Origin: Acidovorax sp. FHTAMBA
GTDB lineage: Bacteria; Pseudomonadota; Gammaproteobacteria; Burkholderiales; Burkholderiaceae_C
Assembly (NCBI RefSeq): GCF_038958875.1
Contig: NZ_CP152407.1
Location: 875,501-939,500 of the forward strand
Length of the DNA stretch: 64,000 nt
Reading direction: 5' to 3'
Shown here: one piece after another, positions 15,992-24,435 of the stretch
Layout: each line of letters opens with the position of its first letter
Position numbering within the stretch: position 1 is the first letter of the stretch
Translations under genes and position numbers: made by a program
The notes under the pieces: generated by a model
Databases searched by the model: none
What the model saw: only the letters and a program-made list of their open reading frames with translations
Told to the model about the DNA's origin: nothing

Positions 15992-17899
15992 ATGAAAAGC
16001 AGATTGTCGGAATGCGTGGTGGCGGTATTTGCAGCAGTGGCGGCGGCCCTGCTGGTGGGTTGCGGTGGTGGCCAGGAGGCGGGTGTGACGTCTTCGAGCC
16101 CGGTGCTGCTGGTGGATGGCTGGGTGCAGCCCGACACTGCGGACCAGGGGGTTTCGAATGTCAAGGCACGTAGCGCCGTGGCGTCGCCACCCGAACCTGC
16201 ACGGGTGAGCCTGGGAGCGCTGGCAGATGCCAAGGTGGCTCAGGCCGCTGGGGGTGTCGGCCCGCGCCAGGTAGGTATCGCGCGCGATGTGGTGGCTACC
16301 CATGCGGCCGAGCAGACTCTGCAGCACATGCAGTGGAAGGCCGGTTCGAACGGCGGGCTGGTGGCGGCCATCAGCTTTACCGCAGAGGGAGCCCACGGCC
16401 TGCGTCTGGGGGTGGTGGCGCGGCAGTTACCTCCCGGCGCCGTGCTGCGTTTTTACCGCCAGACGGATCCGGGCTCCGTGTTCCAGATATCCGGGCAGGA
16501 TGTTTTGCAGAGCATCCAGCGCAATGCGCAAGCCGCAGAGACCGGTCTGGATGCGCGCACCTGGTGGAGCCCCGATCTGGGTGCCGACGAAGTGACCCTG
16601 GAGCTTGAGGTGCCTGCGGGCACCCGGGTGGGTACGCTGGACTTTTCCGTGCCGCGCGTCTCGCACATCTACGAAAACCTGGCGATACCTACGGAGGAAG
16701 AGTTTTCCGCGAAGATCAACGAATCGGCGTCTTGCCACCTGGATGCCAGTTGCCAAGATGCTTATGCAAACCAGCGCAACGCCGTGGCCCGCATGATTTA
16801 CACGTCGGGGGGCAGCACCTATGTGTGCACCGGCACCCTGCTCAATGACAACCAGTCCTCGGGAACACCTTATTTTCTGACAGCGAACCACTGCATTTCC
16901 ACGCAGGCCGAGGCCTCTTCGCTGCAAACCGACTGGTTCTATCGGGCGCCAACCTGCAACTCGCGGACGTTGTCAAGCGCTACCACCAAGCGGTTCAATG
17001 GCGCTGCACTGCTCTACACCACCACCGCAACAGACATCACGCTGCTCCGGTTGAACGACACACCGCCAGCGGGCGTGTTCTTCGCAGGCTGGGATGCCAG
17101 CGTCCAGTCCATCGGCACACCCGTGGTGGGCTTGCACCACCCCAGGGGTGACCTTCTCAAGATGAGCATCGGCGACGTGAACAGCTATTCGTCGTGTGCT
17201 GCAACAAGCGGCACGCAGTTCCAGTGCAGCGGCACCACGGGCAACTTCTACCGCGTGATCTGGAACCAGGGCACGACCGAAGGCGGCAGCAGTGGGTCGG
17301 CGATCTTCAAGGGCGGCACGCACGTCATCGGTACTCTGTATGGAGGCAGCGCAAGCTGTTCTGCCATCACCGCGCCGGAGTTCTATGGACGCTTTGACAT
17401 CGCGTACAACGATGGCCTCAAGAACTGGCTCGCAGCGGGAACCAGCGCGCAGGCGCGTACAGCGATCTACCGGTTTTTCAACATCCAGACGGGCGCCCAT
17501 TTTTTCACGTCCAGCGCGGCTGAACGCGATTACGTCATCGCCACCTATCCGCAGTTCCAGTACGAGAACATAGCTTTCTATGCATACCCGCAGCCCACGG
17601 CCGGGCAGAGTGCTGTGTACCGCTTCTTCAACCTGTCCAACAGCGCACACTTTTATACGATCAGCCAGGGCGAGAGCGACTTTGTGCGGGCGAACTATCC
17701 GGTCTTCAAGTACGAAGGGCCCATCTGGTATGCGCAGACCACTGCGGGCAATGCCGCCATCCCCGTCTACCGTTTTTACAAGCCTGACAAAGGCACCCAC
17801 TTTTACACGGTCAACGCCGCCGAGCGGGACTATGTGATCGCGAACTACAGGGACTTCAATTACGAAGGTGTGGCCTACCACGCCTGGACCAGCCGGTAG
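15992..17899 (+). CDS. Secreted lipoprotein trypsin-like protease with three C-terminal DUF5648-type repeats
   Basis: The protein has 635 residues from the ATG at 15992; earlier in-frame ATGs at 15950 and 15968 would lengthen the n-region. A lipobox (ALLVGC, cysteine near residue 24) predicts export and lipidation. The middle part resembles lysyl-endopeptidase-type serine proteases: cysteine-rich start (CHLDASCQD), histidine in FLTANHC, aspartate in TDITLLRL, and serine in TEGGSSGSAIF. Three repeats of about 47 residues follow, each with YRFFN or YRFYK, then H-F-F/Y-T, then ERDYVI or similar and a tyrosine-rich end. Such repeats probably bind a surface or carbohydrate. The gene interrupts ruvA-ruvB and looks like a later arrival. 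Confidence 0.85.
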   Translation: MKSRLSECVVAVFAAVAAALLVGCGGGQEAGVTSSSPVLLVDGWVQPDTADQGVSNVKARSAVASPPEPARVSLGALADAKVAQAAGGVGPRQVGIARDVVATHAAEQTLQHMQWKAGSNGGLVAAISFTAEGAHGLRLGVVARQLPPGAVLRFYRQTDPGSVFQISGQDVLQSIQRNAQAAETGLDARTWWSPDLGADEVTLELEVPAGTRVGTLDFSVPRVSHIYENLAIPTEEEFSAKINESASCHLDASCQDAYANQRNAVARMIYTSGGSTYVCTGTLLNDNQSSGTPYFLTANHCISTQAEASSLQTDWFYRAPTCNSRTLSSATTKRFNGAALLYTTTATDITLLRLNDTPPAGVFFAGWDASVQSIGTPVVGLHHPRGDLLKMSIGDVNSYSSCAATSGTQFQCSGTTGNFYRVIWNQGTTEGGSSGSAIFKGGTHVIGTLYGGSASCSAITAPEFYGRFDIAYNDGLKNWLAAGTSAQARTAIYRFFNIQTGAHFFTSSAAERDYVIATYPQFQYENIAFYAYPQPTAGQSAVYRFFNLSNSAHFYTISQGESDFVRANYPVFKYEGPIWYAQTTAGNAAIPVYRFYKPDKGTHFYTVNAAERDYVIANYRDFNYEGVAYHAWTSR

Positions 17900-17934
17900 A
17901 ACACCAGAGATCCTTCAACGGCAGCATCCAGCGC

Positions 17935-18993
17935 ATGACCATCCAGACCGACGACTTCACCCCCGCCCCCGCCAAGCGCGTCATCTCGGCCGCCCCCGCT
18001 TCGCCCCAGGAGGAGGCGATCGAGCGGGCCCTGCGCCCCAAGCTCCTGCAGGAGTACGTTGGCCAGGCCAAGGCGCGCGAGCAGCTGGAGATCTTCATCG
18101 GCGCGGCGAGGAAGCGGGGCGAGGCGCTGGACCATGTCCTGCTGTTCGGCCCGCCCGGCCTGGGAAAGACCACGCTCTCGCACATCATTGCGGCTGAGCT
18201 GGGGGTCAACCTGCGCCAGACCAGTGGCCCTGTGCTCGAAAAGCCCAAGGACCTGGCAGCGCTGCTGACCAATCTGGAGAAGAACGACGTTCTTTTCATC
18301 GACGAAATCCACCGCCTGTCGCCTGTGGTGGAGGAAATCCTCTACCCCGCGCTGGAGGACTACCAGATCGACATCATGATCGGCGAGGGGCCTGCGGCGC
18401 GCAGCATCAAGCTCGACCTGCAGCCCTTCACGCTGGTGGGCGCCACCACACGCGCGGGCATGCTCACCAACCCGCTGCGCGACCGCTTTGGCATCGTGGC
18501 GCGGCTGGAGTTCTACACGGCCGAGGAACTGGCGCGCATCGTCAAGCGCAGCGCTGGGCTGCTCAATGCTCCGATGGATGAAGAAGGCGGCTTTGAGATC
18601 GCCCGCCGCTCGCGCGGCACACCGCGCATTGCCAACCGGCTGCTGCGCCGCGTGCGCGACTACGCCGAGGTCAAGGGCGACGGCCGCATCACCAAATCGA
18701 TTGCCGACAAGGCATTGGCCATGCTGGATGTAGACCCACAGGGCTTTGACGTGATGGACCGCAAGCTGCTGGAGGCGGTCATCCACCGCTTTGATGGCGG
18801 CCCAGTGGGGCTCGACAACATTGCGGCCAGCATTGGCGAAGAAGCTGGCACCATTGAAGACGTGATCGAGCCCTATCTCATCCAGCAGGGCTTCTTGCAG
18901 CGTACACCGCGCGGGCGCATTGCCACGCTGGCGGCCTTCCGCCACCTGGGGGTGGCGCCACCCAAGGCGGCGGGCGGGCTCTTCTCTGATTGA
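17935..18993 (+). CDS. ruvB: Holliday junction branch migration ATPase RuvB
   Basis: The protein has 352 residues. Walker A is GPPGLGKTTLSHI, Walker B is VLFIDEIHRLSP, and sensor motif GATTRAGMLTNPLRDRFGI and the C-terminal winged-helix domain (about 275-345, with RTPRGRIATLAAFRHLG) are all present. It is the AAA+ motor that drives Holliday junction branch migration with RuvA and RuvC. It begins 36 bases after the protease gene, so it may be read through from ruvA or have its own promoter in that spacer. Its sequence is full length and conserved. Confidence 0.97.
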   Translation: MTIQTDDFTPAPAKRVISAAPASPQEEAIERALRPKLLQEYVGQAKAREQLEIFIGAARKRGEALDHVLLFGPPGLGKTTLSHIIAAELGVNLRQTSGPVLEKPKDLAALLTNLEKNDVLFIDEIHRLSPVVEEILYPALEDYQIDIMIGEGPAARSIKLDLQPFTLVGATTRAGMLTNPLRDRFGIVARLEFYTAEELARIVKRSAGLLNAPMDEEGGFEIARRSRGTPRIANRLLRRVRDYAEVKGDGRITKSIADKALAMLDVDPQGFDVMDRKLLEAVIHRFDGGPVGLDNIAASIGEEAGTIEDVIEPYLIQQGFLQRTPRGRIATLAAFRHLGVAPPKAAGGLFSD

Positions 18994-19050
18994 TCAAAAA
19001 AAGGCACGGCACATGACACCCCGAACATCCCTCGCACTTTGGATTTTCCT

Positions 19051-20337
19051 GTGAACAAGCGCCGCTGGGCCTTGGCGCTGGGCGCAGCAGCACTGGTGGT
19101 GGCTGCTGCAGTGGGTGCAATGGCGCTGCGGGGGCCGCAGGTCGATGCCCTGTTGGTGCAGTCGGCGCCGCTGGTGCGCACACTGCAGTTTTCGGCGCGC
19201 GTGGCCACGTTGTCGCGCGTCGAGGTGGGCAGCACCATCACCGGCCGCGTGGCCCAGGTGCGGGTAGCAGAAGGCGCACAGGTGCGACAGGGCGACGTGC
19301 TGGTGCAGCTCGAACCGGATGAGCTGCACGCTGCACTGGCGCAGGCGCAGGCTTCCGAGCGCCAGGCGCAGGCGCGCCTTGCGGGCCTGCGCAGCAGCGG
19401 CCGCAGCGCCGCCCAGGCAGCGCGCGCGCAGGCCGATGCCACCCTGCAGGCGGCGAGCGCCAACCTGGCGCGGGTGCGGCAGCTGGTGGCCCAGGGGTTC
19501 TACAGCGCCGCGCAGCTCGATGAGGCGCAGCGCGCCGTCGAGGTGGCCCGGGCGCAGCAGGTGAGCGCGCAGGCGCAGGTCCAGGCCAACGCCGATGCGG
19601 GCACCGATGTGGTCCAGGCGCAGGCGCAGCTGGCGCTGGCCCAGGCGGCGATCGTGGCGGCCCAGGCCCGCCTGGCACAGACTACGCTGTTAGCCCCGGC
19701 CGATGCCCGCGTGCTGGTGCGCGACGTTGAGCCCGGGCAGATCGTGCAGCCTGGCAAGGCCCTGCTCAGCCTGGCGCTGGCCGGGCCCACCCAGCTGGTG
19801 GCCCAGGTGGACGAACGTTTTCTGGACCAGTTGCTGCCGGGCCAGAAGGCCTTGGTGGTGGCCGATGCCTTTGCGGGCCAGCGTTTTGCCGCGCGCGTGC
19901 TCACCATTGCACCGGCGGTGGACGCCCAGCGCGGCGCCATCGAGGTGAAGTTTGCACTGGAGCAGCAGGCTCCCGCCTTCCTGCGCGAAGACATGACCTT
20001 GTCGGTCGAGGTGGAGACTGCGCGGCGCGAGCGTGCCCTGGTGCTGCCGCAGGCCGCGCTGCGGGGTGCGGTGGTGGGTGACCAGGCGACCGTGCTGGTG
20101 CTGCAGGAGGGGCGCGCACAGGCCCGCCCTGTGCGGCTGGGCCTGCGCACACTGGACGCAGCGGAGGTGCTCGACGGCGTGGCCGAGGGCGACACCGTGC
20201 TGCGCGGCGGCGCAGTGCAGGCGGGCGACCGCGTGCGAGCCCGCACGGTGGTCTGGACCGCAGGTTCGGCCGCCGCCGTTTCCAACGCCCCGGGGGGCGA
20301 TGCGGGCTCCGCATTGACCAACGCCATGGGCCGTTGA
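19051..20337 (+). CDS. ABC-exporter periplasmic adaptor (HlyD/MacA-type membrane fusion protein)
   Basis: The protein has 428 residues from GTG at 19051 (MNKRRWALAL); a TTG four codons earlier is an alternative. One N-terminal membrane segment (about 8-26) is followed by a lipoyl-like half (GRVAQVRVAEGAQVRQGDVL), a long alanine/glutamine-rich coiled-coil hairpin (about 90-205), the second lipoyl half (TTLLAPADARVLVRDVEPGQ) and beta-barrel domains. It should span the periplasm and link the permease to an outer membrane channel. It is the first gene of a three-gene ABC export system with the next permease and ATPase, like DevBCA or MacAB. Confidence 0.9.
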   Translation: MNKRRWALALGAAALVVAAAVGAMALRGPQVDALLVQSAPLVRTLQFSARVATLSRVEVGSTITGRVAQVRVAEGAQVRQGDVLVQLEPDELHAALAQAQASERQAQARLAGLRSSGRSAAQAARAQADATLQAASANLARVRQLVAQGFYSAAQLDEAQRAVEVARAQQVSAQAQVQANADAGTDVVQAQAQLALAQAAIVAAQARLAQTTLLAPADARVLVRDVEPGQIVQPGKALLSLALAGPTQLVAQVDERFLDQLLPGQKALVVADAFAGQRFAARVLTIAPAVDAQRGAIEVKFALEQQAPAFLREDMTLSVEVETARRERALVLPQAALRGAVVGDQATVLVLQEGRAQARPVRLGLRTLDAAEVLDGVAEGDTVLRGGAVQAGDRVRARTVVWTAGSAAAVSNAPGGDAGSALTNAMGR

Positions 20338-20347
20338 GCATTCCGCC

Positions 20348-21586
20348 ATGCTGATCTGGCCCGGCTTCGAGTTGCGTGTGGCGCTGCGCTTTCTGCGCGA
20401 GGGGCGCATGCAGACCGTACTCATCATCGTGGGCGTGGCGGCGGGTGTGGCGGTCATTGCCTACATCTCGGCGTTGATCAACGGCCTGCAATCGAACACC
20501 CTGGCCAAGACGCTGGGCGCCCAGGCGCACATCACTCTGAGGGCGCCCGACGATCTCGTCACACCCGCAGCCCCCGCATTGCCCGGCACCGCTCTGCTTT
20601 CCGAAACCCAGCCGCGCGCGCAGCGCCTGCGGTCCGTCGCCAACTGGCAGGCGCTGGTGCCGCTGCTCGAGCGCTTGCCCGAAGTCGCCGGGGTGTCGCC
20701 CATGGTCTCGGGCTCAGGCCTGGCGCTGCGCGGCGAGGCGTCGCAGGCGATTGCCCTGATGGGCGTGGACCTGGATCGCTATGACCGCGTGGTGGGGCTG
20801 CGCTCCAAGGTGGTCAGTGGCACGGCGCGGCTGGCACCGGGCGAGGCCATCGTGGGGCGCGAGCTCGCGAACGATCTGGGTGTGCGCGTGGGCGACCGCC
20901 TCACGGTGCAGACCGGCGGTGCGGGCGGCACGGTGAGTGATTCGGTGCGCGTCACCGCGCTGGTGGACCTGGGCGTGAAAGACCTGAACCGGCGCACCGT
21001 GATCGTGCCGCTGCGCGCAGCGCAAAGCCTGCTGGCGCTGCCGGGTGGCGCCAGCCAGCTCGACCTCACCCTGAAGGACGTGTGGGTGGCGCAGACCTTG
21101 GCGCGCGCGTTGCAGACCCAGTTCCCCTACAAGATCGAGAGCTGGCAAGAGAGCAATGCCCAGCTGGTGTCAGCACTCAATGCGCAGTCCATCAGCACCT
21201 CCATCATCCGGGGTGTGGTGCTGGCCGTGGTGGTGCTGGGCATTGCCAGCGTGCTGGTGGTCTCGGTGGTGCAAAAGGGCCGGGAGATCGGCATCCTGCG
21301 CGCCATGGGCGCCACGCGCGGTCAGGTGCTGCGCGTATTTTTGGTGCAGGGCGCCGTGGTGGGTGCGCTGGGCTCGGTGCTGGGCCTGCTGCTGGCGGTG
21401 GCGCTGATCTGGGTGTTCACGCATTTTGTGCGCGGCTCGGATGGCATGCCGCTGTTTTCCATCGCGCTGCCGCCCGCCATGGCGCTGCAGATTGCGCTGA
21501 TCGCGTCGGTGTGCGGTGTGCTGGCGGCCGTGGCACCTGCGCGGCGCGCAGCGGCGCTGGACCCGGCACAAGCCATCAGGATGTAG
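20348..21586 (+). CDS. ABC transporter permease, MacB/FtsX type
   Basis: The protein has 412 residues. One N-terminal membrane segment near residues 15-35 (TVLIIVGVAAGVAVIAYISA), a large periplasmic domain (about 50-280), and three C-terminal membrane segments with the FtsX-type motif VVSVVQKGREIGILRAMGAT give the usual MacB permease layout. The end ARRAAALDPAQAIRM is also characteristic. It starts ten bases after the adaptor gene. Unlike MacB it lacks a fused ATPase domain, which is supplied by the separate gene 175 bases downstream. The transported molecule is unknown; lipids, glycolipids or peptides are typical for this class. Confidence 0.92.
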   Translation: MLIWPGFELRVALRFLREGRMQTVLIIVGVAAGVAVIAYISALINGLQSNTLAKTLGAQAHITLRAPDDLVTPAAPALPGTALLSETQPRAQRLRSVANWQALVPLLERLPEVAGVSPMVSGSGLALRGEASQAIALMGVDLDRYDRVVGLRSKVVSGTARLAPGEAIVGRELANDLGVRVGDRLTVQTGGAGGTVSDSVRVTALVDLGVKDLNRRTVIVPLRAAQSLLALPGGASQLDLTLKDVWVAQTLARALQTQFPYKIESWQESNAQLVSALNAQSISTSIIRGVVLAVVVLGIASVLVVSVVQKGREIGILRAMGATRGQVLRVFLVQGAVVGALGSVLGLLLAVALIWVFTHFVRGSDGMPLFSIALPPAMALQIALIASVCGVLAAVAPARRAAALDPAQAIRM

Positions 21587-21761
21587 TGATGAGACACCCC
21601 CCTGTGCGGCTGCGCCGCTTCCCCCCGCTCTCGCAGTGCTGCGCACTGCGGGCAGGGGGACGCCCCCAGCGCGGCGGGGCGGCCCTTGCGCGGGGGCCGC
21701 TGGCCTTGGCTGCGCCGGTTTCGTGCGCCACGAACGGTACGCAGCACAGTGGATTGCGAAG
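21587..21761. repeat. GC-rich hairpin-forming spacer inside the ABC operon
   Basis: This 175-base stretch separates the permease and ATPase genes. It contains short palindromes, including GCGGCTGCGCCGC and GCAGTGCTGCGCACTGC, and C- and G-runs that could pair with each other. No convincing coding potential is seen. Similar C/G-run spacers are, from memory, common between genes in Comamonadaceae, so it may be a dispersed repeat, but only one copy is in this window. Confidence 0.45.
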
Positions 21762-22478
21762 ATGTTGATCGCGCTCGACGCCGTGCGTAAAAGCTACAAC
21801 GTCGGCCGCCCCAGCGAGGCCGAGGTGCTGCACGGCATCGACCTGCAGGTGCGCCGGGGCGAGTTCATCGCGCTGATGGGGCCTTCGGGCTCGGGCAAGA
21901 GCACGATGCTCAACATCCTGGGCCTGCTCGAACGCATGACGACTGGCAGCTATCTGCTGGACGGCGAGGCGGTGCAGGACCTGGACGACGCGGCGCTCAC
22001 GCTGCGCCGGCGCAGCACGCTGGGCTTTGTTTTTCAGTTCCACCACCTGCTGCCTGCTTTCTCCGCGCTGGAGAACGTCACGCTGCCGGCCCTCATGGCC
22101 GAAGGCCGCGTCAGTGCAGCCCACCGCGAGCATGCCCGCAGCCTGCTCGACGCCGTGGGCCTGGCCCGGGCCATGGACAAGCGTCCCGCAGAGCTGTCGG
22201 GCGGCATGCAGCAGCGCGTGGCCATTGCGCGGGCGCTGGTCATGAACCCGCCGTTGGTGCTGGCCGATGAGCCCACGGGCAACCTCGACACAGCTTCGTC
22301 GGCCGAGGTGTTTGCGCTGCTGCGCCGTATCCATGCCGAGCGGGGCACGAGTTTTGTGGTGGTCACCCATGACCCCCGCCTGGCCGCGCGCTGCGACCGG
22401 CTGGTGGAGCTGATCGACGGGCGCATTGCCCGCGACGAAGCCATCACCGAAGGCGTGGAGCCGGTCCCGCACCGGTAG
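21762..22478 (+). CDS. ABC transporter ATP-binding protein, LolD/MacB type
   Basis: The protein has 238 residues from the ATG at 21762 (MLIALDAVRKSYN). An upstream open extension contains the GC-rich spacer and is rejected. Walker A is GPSGSGKSTMLN, the Q loop is VFQFHHLLPAFS, the signature is LSGGMQQRVAIARAL, Walker B is LVLADEPTGNLD and the H loop is VVTHD. It belongs to the LolD/MacB-like group and should energise the preceding permease and adaptor. The large spacer before it is odd for genes of one transporter and may lower or decouple its expression. Confidence 0.92.
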   Translation: MLIALDAVRKSYNVGRPSEAEVLHGIDLQVRRGEFIALMGPSGSGKSTMLNILGLLERMTTGSYLLDGEAVQDLDDAALTLRRRSTLGFVFQFHHLLPAFSALENVTLPALMAEGRVSAAHREHARSLLDAVGLARAMDKRPAELSGGMQQRVAIARALVMNPPLVLADEPTGNLDTASSAEVFALLRRIHAERGTSFVVVTHDPRLAARCDRLVELIDGRIARDEAITEGVEPVPHR

Positions 22479-22491
22479 GCGCAAGCAGTTT

Positions 22492-22559
22492 TTGCTACTG
22501 AATTAATAGCTGCTGGCGCTTATGGTGAAAGTGCTGGAGACCGATTTGACTGAAAATCA
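22492..22559 (+). repeat. Dispersed palindromic element, copy C (ends on a stop codon)
   Basis: The copy contains ATAGCTGCTGGCGCTT and AAAGTGCTGGAGACCGATTT. Its right end runs to TCA at 22557-22559, which on the minus strand is the TGA stop codon of the AGMO-like/lysoplasmalogenase gene. The same arrangement is seen in copies I and J. Confidence 0.75.
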
Positions 22560-24398
22560 GGAAGAGCGCGCCGCCGTGCCCGGTGCGACGCTCGGGGCCA
22601 CGTCCCGGGGCACGGGCGTGCGCCTGTCTCCGGCCGTGTGCGTGGCCTGCGCGGCGATGGCAGGCGACGCTGCCTGGTGGGCCAGCCACCCGCCGACGAT
22701 CAGTGCCTGTGCAGCGTAATAGGTGGACAGCACCCACACCTGCGCCATCGGCAGCGGCATCACGAAGCGGTTGGTGGCCAGCAGCGAATCGCTGAGCATG
22801 AAGAACCCGGCGCCGATGGCCACCAGCAGCGAAGGGGTGTCGCGCAGCGCGGTGGCCCGCCCGATGGCCTGGGCGGCCATCAGCGCGATCACCAGCACGT
22901 AGGCGGCCACGGGGGCGCGCAACGCAGGCGGCAGCCCCCCCGCCCACAAAAAGGCATACATCGCCGCGCCCACCCCCAGCGTGGCGACCAGTGCGCCCCG
23001 GTGCGGAAACCACGCCTGACCGCTCTTGAACAGCGCCACGTAAAACAGGTGCGCCACCAGAAAACTCACCAGGCCGGGGATGAAGAAGCCCTGGAACATG
23101 AGGAACACATCCCCCGCCAGCGACCCGGCCAGCGCGGCCAGCAGAAGCCACAGGGTTTTGGAGTTAAATCGGCTGCTGGCGCTTGATGGATATGCGCTAG
23201 CAGCTACCAAAACAAGAGCAATCACCATCGTCAGCGGCTTGAACAACCAGTACCACTGCGTGAGCCCCAGCGCGCTGGAGGCGGTGGCCAGCGCGCCGCT
23301 TTGCAGCATCAGCGCCATCGGCATGCCAATGCGCCCCTGCATCACCGCGCCCAGCGCCCACTGGCTGACCAGCAGCACCGCAAACCACACGGCGCTGTGC
23401 GCGAGTGGCGCCGCATCGGCCTGCCACAAAAAGGCCGCCACGCCTGTGAGGATCAGCGCAAACTGCACCAGCGCAAACCGCTGCACCACGCGCGACATGG
23501 GCGGGTGGTACAGCTGCATCTGCGCCATGCTGAACGCGGGCTTGGGAAACCGCTCTGCCACATCGGCCGGGCGCCAGCCCGGTGGCTTGATCCACACCCG
23601 CAGCTTGTCCGCCCAGCTGCGCGCATGCCAGCTGTCGTGCGCGAGGCCCGCGTACACCTGCGCGTTGGCCCACAGCGGGTCCCAGCTGTTGAGCAGGCCG
23701 CGCGTGCCGTACACGCATTTCTCCTGCGCGTCCTCGTCCTTGAAGGTGCCGAACATCCGGTCCCACACGATCAGGACGCCGCCGTAGTTCTTGTCCAGGT
23801 AGGCGTCGTTCACTGCGTGGTGCACCCGGTGGTTGCTGGGGCTGCAGAACCAGCGGTCGAACCAGCCGAGCCTGCCCACCTGCTCGGTGTGCACCCAGAA
23901 CTGGTAGAGCAGGTCGATGAGCGCCACCACAGCAAACACCAGTGGCGGCACGCCCGCCAGCGCCATGGGCACATAAAAAATCCAGCCCAGCAATGCGCCC
24001 GAGCTGGTCTGCCGCAGCGCGGTGCTGAGGTTGTAGTCCTGGCTCTGGTGGTGCACCGCGTGCGCGGCCCACAGCACCGCTGATTCGTGGCCCATGCGGT
24101 GCAGCCAGTAGTAGCAGAAGTCGTAGAACACCAGCGCCAGCAGCCAGCCTGGCAGGCTGGTCCAGAACGCATCGTTGCGCCACAGCGCCACGTGCTCGAA
24201 CAGGGCCGTGTAGATGCCGATGCGCAGCAGCCGGGTGAACACGGCACTGGTCTGGCTCAGCATGCCCAGACTGATGCTGCTCACGGCATCGGCCAGGCGG
24301 TAGGTGTTGCGCTGGCGCTTGTAGCCAATGGCCAGTTCAATGGCGATCAGCAAAAAGAAGACGGGGGTCGCAAGGACAATGATCTGGCTGGGGCTCAT
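22557..24398 (-). CDS. Fusion of alkylglycerol-monooxygenase-like (sterol desaturase family) and YhhN/TMEM86 lysoplasmalogenase domains
   Basis: The protein has 613 residues from the ATG at 24398; a TTG four codons earlier is possible. Residues about 1-280 form a membrane fatty-acid-hydroxylase domain with histidine clusters HRMGHE (H100, H104), HAVHH (113, 116, 117), H170 and HRVHH (190, 193, 194), plus the AGMO-like stretches DYNLSTALRQ and DKNYGGVLIVWDRMFGTF. After a linker (about 280-380) come about eight helices of YhhN/TMEM86 type with SLAGDVFLM (D430) and MLSDSLLA (D537). AGMO cleaves the O-alkyl bond of glycerol ethers using tetrahydropterin; lysoplasmalogenase cleaves vinyl ethers. 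A combined ether-lipid-degrading enzyme is inferred. Residues about 395-413 are encoded by a dispersed repeat inserted between two helices. Confidence 0.8.
   Translation of the reverse strand: MSPSQIIVLATPVFFLLIAIELAIGYKRQRNTYRLADAVSSISLGMLSQTSAVFTRLLRIGIYTALFEHVALWRNDAFWTSLPGWLLALVFYDFCYYWLHRMGHESAVLWAAHAVHHQSQDYNLSTALRQTSSGALLGWIFYVPMALAGVPPLVFAVVALIDLLYQFWVHTEQVGRLGWFDRWFCSPSNHRVHHAVNDAYLDKNYGGVLIVWDRMFGTFKDEDAQEKCVYGTRGLLNSWDPLWANAQVYAGLAHDSWHARSWADKLRVWIKPPGWRPADVAERFPKPAFSMAQMQLYHPPMSRVVQRFALVQFALILTGVAAFLWQADAAPLAHSAVWFAVLLVSQWALGAVMQGRIGMPMALMLQSGALATASSALGLTQWYWLFKPLTMVIALVLVAASAYPSSASSRFNSKTLWLLLAALAGSLAGDVFLMFQGFFIPGLVSFLVAHLFYVALFKSGQAWFPHRGALVATLGVGAAMYAFLWAGGLPPALRAPVAAYVLVIALMAAQAIGRATALRDTPSLLVAIGAGFFMLSDSLLATNRFVMPLPMAQVWVLSTYYAAQALIVGGWLAHQAASPAIAAQATHTAGDRRTPVPRDVAPSVAPGTAARSS
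23161..23216 (-). repeat. Dispersed palindromic element, copy D (in frame inside the AGMO/lysoplasmalogenase gene)
   Basis: On the minus strand it reads GTAGCTGCTAGCGCATAT and CAAGCGCCAGCAGCCGATTT. It encodes VAASAYPSSASSRFN at about residues 398-412, a hydrophilic loop between the first and second helices of the lysoplasmalogenase domain. The reading frame used is the same as in copies E and F. Confidence 0.8.
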
Positions 24399-24435
24399 GG
24401 AGGACACCAAAAATGTCCACCGATTCTTGCCCCAA

